Positions 27,714 to 36,791 are shown, counted from the first letter of the stretch. The stretch: 64,000 bases of DNA from JAFGRU01 sp963665915 (GCA_963665915.2 CAXXSG010000013.1:620001-684000); one strand, 5' to 3'. The notes: a model not told the origin generated them from the letters alone. Made by a program: numbers and translations.

Positions 27714-28226
27714 ATGCGGGCATTTCTGGTTGTTTTTATATCGCTTTTTGTGAGCGGGTGCCTGGGGGTACCCGAAGGTGTATATCCCGTTGATGATTTT
27801 GAATTTAATAAGTACCTGGGAACATGGTATGAGATTGCCCGGCTTGATCATTCCTTTGAGCGCGGACTGGACAGAGTAACTGCTGAATACTCTTTGCGTG
27901 ATGATGGTGGGGTGAGGGTGCTAAATAGAGGTTTTTCGATCGCAGAAAACAAATGGAAAGAAGCTGAAGGTAAAGCCTACTTCGTAAGAGGTCAGGACGA
28001 GGGGTATTTGAAAGTTTCCTTTTTTGGTCCATTTTACGGGTCATATGTAGTTTTTGGGCTGGATAAAGAGAAATATCAATATGCTTTTGTGGCAGGTTAT
28101 AACAAATCTTATCTTTGGCTTCTTTCAAGAACGCCGGTTGTTAACCGTAAACTTATTGGCCGGTTTGTCAAAAAATCCAGTGAGCTTGGGTTTGATACGA
28201 ATAAGCTGATATTTGTTGAGCACTAG
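27714..28226 (+). CDS. blc: Lipocalin family lipoprotein (Blc-like)
   Basis: A 170-aa outer-membrane lipoprotein. The signal M-R-A-F-L-V-V-F-I-S-L-F-V-S-G-C gives a Cys at 16. The lipocalin structural motif is Y-L-G-T-W-Y-E-I-A-R-L-D near residues 37-48, and later strands include Y-L-K-V-S-F-F-G-P-F-Y-G and Y-L-W-L-L-S-R-T-P. It should bind lipids or lysophospholipids at the cell surface. The last codons H-stop fall at the edge of the 161-bp inverted-repeat element, so the present C-terminus may have been altered by that insertion. Confidence 0.88.
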   Translation: MRAFLVVFISLFVSGCLGVPEGVYPVDDFEFNKYLGTWYEIARLDHSFERGLDRVTAEYSLRDDGGVRVLNRGFSIAENKWKEAEGKAYFVRGQDEGYLKVSFFGPFYGSYVVFGLDKEKYQYAFVAGYNKSYLWLLSRTPVVNRKLIGRFVKKSSELGFDTNKLIFVEH

Positions 28227-28385
28227 TGTCCCGTGCGATTAATCGTGTTCACCAATTCTGGCCCTTTTGGCTGTTGCCTGCGTGCCACCTTCTCGGCTTA
28301 GGTCCTGCAAAGCCTGCGTCGGTGTGCCTTGATAACAACCAAAATCTCGCAGAATTCATTGACACGACTAACCGAACGGGACACT
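28225..28385. repeat. 161-bp inverted-repeat element C (MITE-like)
   Basis: The left arm (28225-28261) begins AGTGTCCCGTGCGATTAATC. The right arm, reversed (28385-28349), begins AGTGTCCCGTTCGGTTAGTC. About 30 of 37 positions match. The interior has no gene. The AG of the left end lies within the lipocalin TAG stop. I could not define a target duplication. Confidence 0.7.
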
Positions 28386-28502
28386 GGCCGAACCCTTATC
28401 AGGCCTTCATTTGTCAAAGGCGAAAATACATAGCGAATGTAAATGCTGTTGTTATTTGCCACCCGATGTGAGGCATAATCCAATCAAAAAAGATCGATTT
28501 TT

Positions 28503-29081
28503 ATGAAACGATGTGACTGGGCCGACTCAAATCCCCTGCTGACCAGGTATCATGATGATACATGGGGGGTTCCTGTTCATGATGATCGGCTGCTTTTCGA
28601 AATGTTAATTTTGGAAGGTGCGCAGGCAGGTTTGAGCTGGCTCACAATTCTCAAAAAAAGGGACGGTTATCTAAAGGCATTCGATAATTTTGATGTTTGC
28701 AAAATTGCCGCTTATTCTGCAAAAAAGATCGAGAGCCTGCTGCAAAATCCGGAAATTGTCAGGAACAGATTGAAAATAAATGCCGTTGTCGAAAATGCCG
28801 GGCGAATTCTGGACATCCAAAACGACTTTGGAAGTTTTGATGCTTATATCTGGTCGTTTGTAGAAGGGAAGCTGATAAACAACTCGTGGGAAATTGTATC
28901 CGACATTCCTTTCAGCACTGCGGAGTCAGATGCTATGAGCAGGGATCTGAAGAAAAAAGGTTTTAAATTTGTAGGCACCACCATCTGTTACGCCTATATG
29001 CAGGCGGTTGGAATGGTCAATGATCATCTGACGTCATGTTTCCGCTACTCGGAAATAAAGGAAGCACAAAAAATCGCATGA
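28503..29081 (+). CDS. tag: DNA-3-methyladenine glycosylase I
   Basis: A 192-aa DNA repair enzyme that removes 3-methyladenine. It shows the N-terminal M-K-R-C-D-W-A zinc ligand Cys4, Y-H-D-D-T-W-G-V-P-V-H-D-D with His17, L-E-G-A-Q-A-G-L-S-W, and the C-terminal zinc pair N-D-H-L-T-S-C near residue 174-179. The Glu active-site region is intact and length is normal. No other repair gene is near. Confidence 0.93.
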   Translation: MKRCDWADSNPLLTRYHDDTWGVPVHDDRLLFEMLILEGAQAGLSWLTILKKRDGYLKAFDNFDVCKIAAYSAKKIESLLQNPEIVRNRLKINAVVENAGRILDIQNDFGSFDAYIWSFVEGKLINNSWEIVSDIPFSTAESDAMSRDLKKKGFKFVGTTICYAYMQAVGMVNDHLTSCFRYSEIKEAQKIA

Positions 29082-29165
29082 CAAAGACGTCGAACTAAAA
29101 ATAGCTTTCAGCGTGCATGGTGAATTTATGCACACCGGTTAGATCAGGAGGGTGGACTTATTCCC

Positions 29166-29204
29166 GGGAAAAAAGCCCAAGCGGTTTTGGTTCCGCTTGG
29201 GCTT
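29166..29204 (-). terminator. Rho-independent terminator of rubredoxin gene
   Basis: AAGCCCAAGCGG (29173-29184), loop of eight, CCGCTTGGGCTT (29193-29204). Read leftwards it is followed by TTTTTTCCC. The same stem sequence recurs after the other intact rubredoxin at 36300-36331. Confidence 0.85.
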
Positions 29205-29236
29205 CACTATCAGTCAGACCATCTGACCCGGCAGTG

Positions 29237-29392
29237 TCAGATTTTGGTAAAGTTGCTTTTGTCGAGGCCGCAGACCGGGCAAACCCAGTCGTCGGGAAGG
29301 TCATCAAAAGATGTTCCGGGTGGAATTTTACCTTTAGAATCACCTTCGGCCGGGTCGTAAACATAACTGCAGATGCATTGATACTTTTCCAT
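29237..29392 (-). CDS. Rubredoxin (copy 1)
   Basis: A 51-aa iron protein. The two cysteine pairs are visible: Y-Q-C-I-C-S-Y-V-Y-D-P (Cys6 and Cys8, C-x-C rather than the usual C-x2-C) and V-C-P-V-C-G-L (Cys38 and Cys41). The D-P-A-E-G-D and G-T-S-F-D-D-L-P-D-D-W blocks are standard. It is an electron carrier, typically to rubrerythrin, superoxide reductase or oxygen-scavenging enzymes. GGAAGGAGAAAATGA precedes ATG 29392. The C-x-C spacing in the first pair is shared by the other two copies here, so it is a lineage feature and not an error. Confidence 0.88.
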   Translation of the reverse strand: MEKYQCICSYVYDPAEGDSKGKIPPGTSFDDLPDDWVCPVCGLDKSNFTKI

Positions 29393-29630
29393 TCATTTTC
29401 TCCTTCCGCATTGGGTTTTTAATGTTTGGTTTTCAAGAACTTGCAAATTATAACCTAAAAAGTCTTAAATGTAAATCCCGAGAGAAAAAATATAATTCCT
29501 TTAGAACTTAACAGATTATGCTGGTATTTCAATCAGGTATTAACAGATATGCAAACCTGTTGAAGCAGGGCTGAAAAGGAAAGTCTTTCGCATGAGGAAA
29601 CTGTCCGCGACAGGTTAGGGAGATTGACGA

Positions 29631-29819
29631 ATGGCCAAGCATCTATGTGACAATTGTCGTTTCAGAGCTGTTTATGACAACAAACCGGAATCATGGCTGG
29701 GCCGCATATGGCGATGGCATGCCGGCTGGTGTCCGGGTTGGAAAAAATACATGAAATCCCTCCCGGATGATGAACGCATCCACCTTGCTGCGAAGTACGG
29801 CATGCCCAAATATAAATGA
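29631..29819 (+). CDS. Small cysteine protein, 62 aa, of rubredoxin locus
   Basis: The product has C-D-N-C at residues 6-9 and an H30/C34 pair (W-H-A-G-W-C-P-G-W), with many Trp residues, so a metal site with C-x2-C plus H-x3-C is possible. It ends D-D-E-R-I-H-L-A-A-K-Y-G. TTAGGGAGATTGACGA precedes ATG 29631. A degraded homologue lies at 36792-36872 beside the other rubredoxin and threonine deaminase, so this gene belongs to a duplicated neighbourhood. No family name is known to me. Confidence 0.65.
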   Translation: MAKHLCDNCRFRAVYDNKPESWLGRIWRWHAGWCPGWKKYMKSLPDDERIHLAAKYGMPKYK

Positions 29820-29825
29820 ATCCGG

Positions 29826-30032
29826 CTAAATATCCGTGTCGCGAGGGTTGTCGGCATCGAGAAGGCTGGCCTGAGGCCGACGGTGTTCAGCGCCGCCAAG
29901 ATTTCTCTGACATGGGGTAGGCCCAGTCATCGGGCAGGTCATCAAAGGATGTTCCGGGCGGGGGATTTTTCCTTTGGGGTTGCACTCCGCCGGATCGTAG
30001 ACATATCTGCAGATGCATTGATATTTGTCCAA
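29826..30032 (-). pseudogene. Chimeric remnant: rubredoxin 5' half fused to threonine deaminase tail
   Basis: From TTG 30032 (with GGAGGAGGAGGC upstream) the frame reads L-D-K-Y-Q-C-I-C-R-Y-V-Y-D-P-A-E-C-N-P-K-G-K-I-P, a rubredoxin N-terminus. One extra C near 29970 shifts the frame; removing it gives P-G-T-S-F-D-D-L-P-D-D-W. At 29913-29925 the DNA switches to a close copy of the end of the threonine deaminase gene (compare 36872-36975), whose frame would read M-R/S-E-I-x-A-A-L-N-T and L-L-D-A-D-N-x-R-D-T-D-I. Both parents share GGGCAGACC at the switch point, so microhomology recombination is likely. The second Cys pair is lost. Confidence 0.75.
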
Positions 30033-30405
30033 GCGCCTCCTCCTCCCGCAAAAAGAATTTAAACTTTCCTGACCATTACAACAAAGAATTAAGCAGTTTG
30101 GCATACAACTTAGCAAACTTGTGTTGTCAGGTATGTACTCAAGCCTTCAGCAGGTTGTTCCCAAAAGTCTGACCTCAGTGTAAGGTGAAAAATCAACCCC
30201 TGGTATGATTTCCCCGACCGGACACCGGAGTGAGGGTATGCCCGGAAGGGCGGGGGCATTTTCCGATATGAAGAAAAATGATCTGTGTGATATATTAAAA
30301 AACTTTAGAACTGGACAAAACGGAGGGTTGAGGGGGATGAGTGCGGAAGCCCTTCCAAAGGGCCGTCATAATTTCGCAGTATCAGAAAACTGGAGAGATG
30401 GACAG
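30033..30405. other. Leader region of RND efflux operon
   Basis: There are 373 bases between the remnant rubredoxin and the RND operon. No regulator gene or dyad stands out. An open frame extends upstream to 30205 but lacks a signal peptide start, so I treat it as untranslated leader. Confidence 0.35.
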
Positions 30406-31902
30406 TTGAAAGTGCCTTTTCAGTTCAGAATTTCAGTCATAATAATGGTTTTTTTTATACTACTCTCGGGATGCGCAGTTGGCCCCGATTTCCGCCAGCC
30501 GGAAGCTCCGATAGAAAAAACCTACACGCCGGCCCCTATGCCCACGGCAACCGGTGCCGCTCCCCTGTCGGGGGGGGAGGCGCAGGTATTCATTTATGGC
30601 CGGGATATCCCCGCCCAGTGGTGGACCCTGTTTCAATCTCCGTCTCTCGACAACCTGATGCATCGGGCGTTGGTGGACAGTCCGACCCTGGCGAAAGCCG
30701 AGGCCGCGCTGCGCCAGGCCATGGAGAACCGGCGAGCCCGGTTCGGCTCCCTTTTGCCTGGCCTTGACGGCGGTTTTTCCACAAGCCGTCAGCGAGTCAC
30801 CAGTGCCATGACAGGCCTGCCGGATGGCTCCGGAAGCACTTACACCCTTTATAATGCCTCGGTGAACGTGTCCTATGCCGTCGACTTGTTCGGTGCCACC
30901 CGTCGGGAACTGGAGTCGCTCCAGGCGCGCATCGACTATCAGCGTTATCTCCTTGAGGCTGCCCACCTTACCTTGGCTTCGAATATCGTGACTACGGCGC
31001 TCCAGGAGGCTTCCCTGCGGGCTAGAATTGACGCGGCCAAGAGAATAGTGACGGCCGAGGAGGAGCTTCTCAGCCTGATAGAGCGAAGCTATGAACTGGG
31101 CGGAGCGGCCATGCCCGAGGTCCTCGCTCAGAGGGCGCAGCTTTCCAAAACCCAAGCTACCCTCCCGCCCCTGGAAAAGGAACTTGACCAGACCCGCCAC
31201 CTGCTGGCCGTTCTGGTCGGAACCATGCCGACAAATGCCGGTGCCTTGCCGGAATTCCAGTTGGAGGATTTCAACCTTCCCCTGGAACTCCCGGTGAGTC
31301 TTCCGTCCTCACTGGTACGCCAGCGTCCCGATATCCGGGCTTCGGAGGAATTATTTCATGCGGCCTGTGCGCAGGTCGGCGTGGCAACTGCCAACCTCTT
31401 TCCCCAGTTCACCATCTCCGGCAATTATGGCAGCGCAGCCGGTTTGTTTTCGGATCTGTTCACGTCGGGAACTGCGGTATGGAGTCTCGGCGGGAACCTT
31501 CTTCAGCCGATCTTCAGGGGCGGCGAGTTGACAGCCAGGCGGCGTGCGGCGCTTGCCGCATTTGATGAGGCCGGAGCTGAATACCGGGAAATCGTACTTC
31601 AGGGGTTTAGAAATGTGGCCGATGTTCTGCGGGCGTTGGAACTGGATGCCCGTACCCTGAAGGCCCAGGCCGAAGCTGAGAGCGATGCCAGGGCCATTCT
31701 GGAGCTGGCCCGGAAGCGTTACGCTTACGGCAGTGCGGGCTACCCGGCCCTCCTCGACGCCCAACGTCAACATCAGGAGGCGGTGTTGACACTGGTTCAG
31801 GCCCGAGCGCTACGTTTTTCCGATACGGCCGCCCTGTTTCATGCTTTGGGGGGGGGCTGGTGGAACAGAACGGAAGAACCTCAAGAGGGGGTAGCGAATT
31901 GA
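30406..31902 (+). CDS. RND efflux outer-membrane factor lipoprotein (NodT family)
   Basis: A TolC-like outer-membrane channel. The lipoprotein signal is L-K-V-P-F-Q-F-R-I-S-V-I-I-M-V-F-F-I-L-L-S-G-C, followed by A-V-G-P-D-F-R-Q-P, a block diagnostic of NodT/OprM-type proteins. Two tandem OEP domains follow, with long helices (R-R-E-L-E-S-L-Q-A-R and its later counterpart) and the R-Q-R-P-D-I-R-A-S-E block near residue 305. TTG 30406 is chosen because GGAG precedes it and it gives a normal signal; an upstream start would bury the signal. Length ~498 aa is normal. It is first in a three-gene operon. Confidence 0.88.
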   Translation: MKVPFQFRISVIIMVFFILLSGCAVGPDFRQPEAPIEKTYTPAPMPTATGAAPLSGGEAQVFIYGRDIPAQWWTLFQSPSLDNLMHRALVDSPTLAKAEAALRQAMENRRARFGSLLPGLDGGFSTSRQRVTSAMTGLPDGSGSTYTLYNASVNVSYAVDLFGATRRELESLQARIDYQRYLLEAAHLTLASNIVTTALQEASLRARIDAAKRIVTAEEELLSLIERSYELGGAAMPEVLAQRAQLSKTQATLPPLEKELDQTRHLLAVLVGTMPTNAGALPEFQLEDFNLPLELPVSLPSSLVRQRPDIRASEELFHAACAQVGVATANLFPQFTISGNYGSAAGLFSDLFTSGTAVWSLGGNLLQPIFRGGELTARRRAALAAFDEAGAEYREIVLQGFRNVADVLRALELDARTLKAQAEAESDARAILELARKRYAYGSAGYPALLDAQRQHQEAVLTLVQARALRFSDTAALFHALGGGWWNRTEEPQEGVAN

Positions 31903-32019
31903 TACAGCAAAAACGACTGATAGGACAGATAGAGTTATTCTTGGGACTCTGCCTTTCAATCATTGGTTGGAGAGGAACTCTTCAAAAATAACCCTGGCGA
32001 ACAATGGAGCCGGAACAAT

Positions 32020-33144
32020 ATGAAAAAACGCAGTATCCTGTTTGCAATTGTTGGCCTGATCGTCCTCATTGGAGTTCTGGCGGGCGTCAAGGTTTTGCAG
32101 ATCCGCAAGATGGTCGAGCAGGGGAAAAAACATGTACCTCCGCCCGAGACCGTAACCGTCGAACCGGTCAGTTCGGAATCCTGGAAAACTGCTCTGACGG
32201 CGGTCGGGTCGCTGACGGCCGTTCAGGGGGTCACCGTGGCGGTCGAATTGACGGGCAAGGTCGTGAAAATCGATTTCACGTCGGGCAGTCAGGTTTCCAA
32301 GGGCGATTTTCTAGTCAGTCAGGATACTTCCTCCGAAGAGGCACAGCTCCCCGGGCTCAAAGCACGGACCATTCTGGCGCGCAAAGAACTGGATCGGGCC
32401 GTCAGGATGCTGGCTGAAAAAATCATTTCCCAGTCAGATTATGACGGCGCGGTCGCCGCTTTCGATCAGGCCCGGGCCGAGGAAGACGATGTTCGCGTCA
32501 CCATCGATAAAAAACGCATCCGTGCGCCTTTCAGTGGGCGCCTCGGCATACGACAGGTGAACCTGGGACAGCTTCTCCGGGAGGGGGAACCGGTGGTCAC
32601 TCTGCAGGCTCTTGACCCGATCTTTGTGGACTTCAGCCTCCCGCAGCAGCAGTTGGCGCGATTGCGCACCGGGCTGAACGTGCGGGTAACCTGCGACGCC
32701 CTGCCCGATGCCGCAGTCGAGGGAAGCATCACCGCCATTAATCCGCTGGTGGACTCCGAGACTCGCAATATCAAGCTTCAGGCAACCGTGGCCAACAAAT
32801 CCGAAGAGTTGCGCCCTGGGATGTTTGTCAACGTAACTGTCGATCTTCCGCAACAGGAGAAGGTTCTGGTCATTCCCGCAACGGCGGTTCTCTATGCACC
32901 CTATGGAGACTCGGTTTTTGTGGTAGTGGAGGAGGAGGGAAAAAAAGGGAGTAAGACCGTCAGCCAGCAGTTCGTGCGTCTCGGCAAAAAACGTGGGGAT
33001 TTTGTTGCCCTTTCCAGCGGTCTGAAAGAGGGGGACATGGTTGTCAGCACCGGGGTTTTCAAGCTGCGAAACGGGCAGGCGGTAGTGGTCGACAACAGCC
33101 TGGCCCCCGCCTTCAGTTCCGAGCCCCGGCCGGAGAACAGGTAA
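32020..33144 (+). CDS. RND efflux periplasmic adaptor (membrane fusion protein)
   Basis: A 374-aa HlyD-type adaptor. An N-terminal anchor helix (A-I-V-G-L-I-V-L-I-G-V-L-A-G-V) is followed by the lipoyl-like halves (V-E-L-T-G-K-V-V-K-I-D-F-T-S-G-S-Q-V-S-K-G-D and I-R-A-P-F-S-G-R-L-G), a short hairpin and the barrel domain (P-G-M-F-V-N-V). ATG 32020 has GGAGCCGG upstream. It bridges the inner-membrane pump and outer-membrane channel. It ends three bases before the pump gene. Confidence 0.9.
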   Translation: MKKRSILFAIVGLIVLIGVLAGVKVLQIRKMVEQGKKHVPPPETVTVEPVSSESWKTALTAVGSLTAVQGVTVAVELTGKVVKIDFTSGSQVSKGDFLVSQDTSSEEAQLPGLKARTILARKELDRAVRMLAEKIISQSDYDGAVAAFDQARAEEDDVRVTIDKKRIRAPFSGRLGIRQVNLGQLLREGEPVVTLQALDPIFVDFSLPQQQLARLRTGLNVRVTCDALPDAAVEGSITAINPLVDSETRNIKLQATVANKSEELRPGMFVNVTVDLPQQEKVLVIPATAVLYAPYGDSVFVVVEEEGKKGSKTVSQQFVRLGKKRGDFVALSSGLKEGDMVVSTGVFKLRNGQAVVVDNSLAPAFSSEPRPENR

Positions 33145-33147
33145 GCG

Positions 33148-36100
33148 ATGAAAATAACGGATCTTTTCATTCGCCGACCGGTTCTGGCTCTGGTCATTAA
33201 TCTGATCATAATCATTGCCGGTCTGCAGGCGATCCGCACCCTCAATGTTCGCCAGTACCCGGAAAGCGAAATTGCCACGATTTCCGTTGCCACGGTGTAT
33301 GTGGGGGCCAGCGCTGCCCTGGTCAGGGGTTTTATCACTACGCCGTTGGAACGGGCCATCGCCGCTGCCGATGGAATCGATTACATGGAATCCAAGAGCG
33401 CCCTCGGTCTTTCCACCATCAATGTGCGGCTCCGACTCAACTACGATTCCACCAAGGCCCTGGCCGAGATCAGTTCCAAGGTGGACCAGGTGCGGGGGGA
33501 TCTCCCCCCCGAGGCCGAGGTCCCGGTCATCAACATTGAGTCCGCCGACAGCAGTTTCGCCTCGGCATACCTGAGCTTCAGCTCCGATATCCTGAAACAG
33601 AACGAAATCACGGATTACCTGGTTCGCATCGTCCAGCCGCGTCTTTCAGCCCTCAAAGGTGTGCAGCGTGCTGACATCCTGGGTGCCCGGACCTTCGCCA
33701 TGCGCATCTGGCTCGATCCGATGAGGATGGCTGCCCTCGATGTCAGCCCGGCTCAGGTGCGGCAGGCATTGGCGGCCAACAACTTCCTGTCCGCTCCGGG
33801 CAGCAGCAAGGGGGCCTACATCCAGGTGAACCTTACCGCCGACACCAATCTCAATAGCGTCGATGAGTTCAGGCAGCTTGTGGTTCGCTTGCAGAACGGC
33901 GCGCTTGTACGCCTTGCCGATGTCGGCGAAGTGGTTCTCGGAGCCGAAGCCTATGACGCCGAGGTGAATTTTGCCGGGCAGACGGCGGTTTTCATGGGCA
34001 TCTGGACTCTCCCCAATGCCAACTCCCTGGACGTCATCAAACGGGTCAAAACCGAGATGGCCTCCATCCAGCGTGACCTTCCCAGCGGTCTGCAGGCCCG
34101 GGTAGCCTATGACGCTACGGACTACATCTCCAATGCCATCCGTGAAGTGCTGAAGACTCTGGGCGACACGCTTCTCATTGTCATGCTGGTCATTTTTCTC
34201 TTTCTCGGATCCTTGCGTATGGCGCTGATTCCGGTTATCGCCATACCGGTCTCCCTGATAGGAGGGGTCTTCCTCATGCAGGCTTTCGGTTTTACCGTCA
34301 ACCTGCTCACCCTCCTGGCCATAGTCCTTTCCGTCGGTCTGGTCGTTGACGATGCCATTGTCGTGGTGGAGAATGTGGAACGTCACCTGGCCAAGGGTCT
34401 TTCGCCCCTGGAGGCCGCTCTGGTGGGTGCCCGCGAACTGGTCGGGCCGATCATCGCCATGACCATTACTCTGGCGGCGGTCTATCTCCCCATTGGTCTG
34501 CAGGGGGGCTTGACCGGCGCTCTGTTCCGGGAATTTGCCTTCACCCTGGCAGGCGCGGTTGCCATTTCAGGGGTCGTGGCCCTGACCCTGTCGCCGATCA
34601 TGGCGGCACAATTCCTCAAATCGGGCATTGAGGAAAGGGGGCTTGCCGGGCGTATAACACGAGGTTTCGAAAAGCTGAAAAGAGCCTTCGCACGGCGTCT
34701 CGACGCCACCCTGGCTGCGCGTCCCGCCGTATACACGGTTTGGATCGTGGTCTCGCTTCTAGCCATTCCCATGTTCAACATGTCCGCCAAGGAGCTGGCT
34801 CCCACGGAGGACCAAGGGGTCATTTTCGGGATTCTTGACTCAGCGGCCAACTCGACCCTCGAGCAGAACAGTCATTTTGCCACCGCCATCAACCAGATAT
34901 TCCAGAGCGTCGAGGAAACGGATTTCACCTTTCAGGTCACTTTCCCCAGCTCAGGTTTCAGCGGTATGGTCGTCAAACCCTGGGGGGAGAGAAAACGAAA
35001 TGTTTTTGAGATCATGCCCGAAGTTCAGCAGAAGCTGCAGAAGCTTCCGGGTGTCCGAATTTTTCCGGTAACCCCCCCGGCATTGCCGGGAGGAGGGGAT
35101 TTCCCCGTCGAATTTGTTCTCGCTTCCACGGCCGAGACCGAGCAGATCCTCGAATTTGCCGATCAGCTGCGGATGAAGGCCATGACGAGCGGCATGTTCG
35201 CGTTTCCCCCCCTCATCGACGTGAAGATTGACCAGCCTCAGTCGGAATTCATCATCGACAGGGACAAGGTCGCGATGCTGGGCCTCAGCCTGGAACAGAT
35301 CGGTAGCGATCTCGCCGGAATGGTGGGTGGGAATTTTGTCAATCGTTTCGATATTTCCGGGCGCAGCTACAAGGTCATTCCCCAGATCCGCAGGCTTGAT
35401 CGCCTTAACCCCGACCAGCTGGAAAACATCTACGTAACCGGACCGTCCGGCGGGCTGGTGAAACTCAGTACCATTGCCGGCCTGCGGGAATCGGTCGTGC
35501 CCCGTTCCCTCAACCGCTTTCAGCAGTTGAATGCCGTGAAGCTCAGTGGGGTAGCCGTCAGGCCGTTGGATGAGGCTCTGACGTTTCTCGAAGATGAGGC
35601 GGCGAAGATTCTCCCCAAGGGGTATGTCGTCGATTACACAGGTGAATCCCGCCAGTTGCGCACCGAGGGGAACAAGTTTCTGCCGGCTTTTTCCCTGGCG
35701 CTTATCATGATCTTTCTGGTTTTGGCCGCCCAGTTCAACAGCTTCCGGGACCCCTTCGTTATCCTGGCGGGTTCGGTTCCCCTGGCTCTCTTCGGGGCGC
35801 TTGTCTTTACTTTCCTGAAAATGCCTGACCCGGGTGTTTCCTTCCCGACCAGCGGCTGGACGACCACCCTTAATATTTACTCCCAGGTCGGGTTGGTAAC
35901 TCTGGTGGGGCTGGTGGCGAAGAACGGCATCCTGATTGTGGAGTTTGCCAACAAGCTGCAGCTTCAGGGCTTGCCCAAGCTGGATGCTGTGCGCCAGGCG
36001 ACCCTGACCCGGCTGCGGCCGATCCTGATGACCACCGTGGCCACCATTGCCGGGCACTTCCCCCTGACCCTCGTAACCGGGGCGGGTGCCGCCGCCCGGA

Positions 36101-36267
36101 ACTCCATTGGCCTGGTCCTGGTCGGCGGGCTTTTTATCGGGTCGATTTTCACCCTCTTTATCATACCTTCCATTTATATGCTCATTGCCCGTGACCACGG
36201 TAAAGACCGGGAGAGAGAGACTCGTGTTTCAGCGGCAGCTGAGGCAAAATCTTCAAGTTTGGGCTGA
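33148..36267 (+). CDS. RND multidrug efflux pump, inner-membrane subunit (HAE1 type)
   Basis: A 1039-aa proton-driven trimeric exporter with twelve membrane helices and two large periplasmic loops. The N-terminus M-K-I-T-D-L-F-I-R-R-P-V-L-A is typical. The proton-relay acidic pair in helix 4 is visible (L-V-V-D-D-A-I-V-V-V-E-N near residue 405), and the helix 10 lysine region (G-L-V-A-K-N-G-I-L-I-V-E-F) is present. It probably extrudes hydrophobic drugs or endogenous compounds. No regulator is adjacent. It lies between rubredoxin copies, with a shared bidirectional terminator after it. Confidence 0.92.
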   Translation: MKITDLFIRRPVLALVINLIIIIAGLQAIRTLNVRQYPESEIATISVATVYVGASAALVRGFITTPLERAIAAADGIDYMESKSALGLSTINVRLRLNYDSTKALAEISSKVDQVRGDLPPEAEVPVINIESADSSFASAYLSFSSDILKQNEITDYLVRIVQPRLSALKGVQRADILGARTFAMRIWLDPMRMAALDVSPAQVRQALAANNFLSAPGSSKGAYIQVNLTADTNLNSVDEFRQLVVRLQNGALVRLADVGEVVLGAEAYDAEVNFAGQTAVFMGIWTLPNANSLDVIKRVKTEMASIQRDLPSGLQARVAYDATDYISNAIREVLKTLGDTLLIVMLVIFLFLGSLRMALIPVIAIPVSLIGGVFLMQAFGFTVNLLTLLAIVLSVGLVVDDAIVVVENVERHLAKGLSPLEAALVGARELVGPIIAMTITLAAVYLPIGLQGGLTGALFREFAFTLAGAVAISGVVALTLSPIMAAQFLKSGIEERGLAGRITRGFEKLKRAFARRLDATLAARPAVYTVWIVVSLLAIPMFNMSAKELAPTEDQGVIFGILDSAANSTLEQNSHFATAINQIFQSVEETDFTFQVTFPSSGFSGMVVKPWGERKRNVFEIMPEVQQKLQKLPGVRIFPVTPPALPGGGDFPVEFVLASTAETEQILEFADQLRMKAMTSGMFAFPPLIDVKIDQPQSEFIIDRDKVAMLGLSLEQIGSDLAGMVGGNFVNRFDISGRSYKVIPQIRRLDRLNPDQLENIYVTGPSGGLVKLSTIAGLRESVVPRSLNRFQQLNAVKLSGVAVRPLDEALTFLEDEAAKILPKGYVVDYTGESRQLRTEGNKFLPAFSLALIMIFLVLAAQFNSFRDPFVILAGSVPLALFGALVFTFLKMPDPGVSFPTSGWTTTLNIYSQVGLVTLVGLVAKNGILIVEFANKLQLQGLPKLDAVRQATLTRLRPILMTTVATIAGHFPLTLVTGAGAAARNSIGLVLVGGLFIGSIFTLFIIPSIYMLIARDHGKDRERETRVSAAAEAKSSSLG

Positions 36268-36299
36268 GGTGTGAGCACTGATTTGGTTTCCAATCAAAA

Positions 36300-36335
36300 A
36301 AACCCAAGCGGTTTGTCTTCCGCTTGGGTTTTTTT
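36300..36335. terminator. Bidirectional terminator, RND operon and rubredoxin copy 2
   Basis: AAACCCAAGCGG, loop TTTGTCTT, CCGCTTGGGTTTTTTT. The stem is 12 bp and has T runs on both sides, so it can end the rightward RND operon and the leftward rubredoxin gene. The stem matches that at 29173-29204. Confidence 0.88.
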
Positions 36336-36357
36336 GCAGTTGTTCGGTCGGACCGGG

Positions 36358-36513
36358 TCAGATTTTAGTGAAGTTGCTTTTGTTGAGGCCGCAGACCGGG
36401 CAGACCCAGTCGCCGGGCAGCCTGTTAAAAGGGGTCCCGGGGGGGATATTGGCTTTGGGGTCGCCCTTTGCCGGATCGTAAACATATCCGCATATGCATT
36501 TATACTTATCCAT
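36358..36513 (-). CDS. Rubredoxin (copy 2)
   Basis: A 51-aa rubredoxin. Cysteine pairs are Y-K-C-I-C-G-Y-V-Y-D-P (6 and 8) and V-C-P-V-C-G-L (38 and 41), ending N-K-S-N-F-T-K-I. AAGAAGGAGGAAATAA precedes ATG 36513. It differs from copy 1 mainly in residues 15-34 (A-K-G-D-P-K-A-N and F-N-R-L-P-G-D-W). It is downstream of the threonine deaminase gene, with the degraded small-cysteine-protein gene between. Confidence 0.88.
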   Translation of the reverse strand: MDKYKCICGYVYDPAKGDPKANIPPGTPFNRLPGDWVCPVCGLNKSNFTKI

Positions 36514-36791
36514 TTATTTCCTCCTTCTTTAATGGGTTATTTTCACGAGCATTTCTTAACAGCCAGAGAATTACAACTACAAGAGTAACGTTTGCAAATT
36601 CCGCACGGGGAAAATTTTTTCTTTCAAAACTTATCAGATTTTGCCGGGCTTGCAATCTGATATTTTAGTTCTTGGCAATGTACTCAGGCAGCGTGAAAAT
36701 TCCCGAAAGCCAAGCTGAAAATGGAGAAGAGCCGAAAAAATCTGTTTCTCCGGGGTATGACAGGGAATTAGTTACAGGAGAGGGACATATA

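Noticed and set aside
27565..27753. Small rightward frame before the lipocalin gene
   Set aside because: Overlaps the lipocalin start out of frame and has no ribosome site.
34951..36198. 415-codon leftward open frame opposite the RND pump
   Set aside because: Antisense shadow; composition is what reversed membrane codons give.
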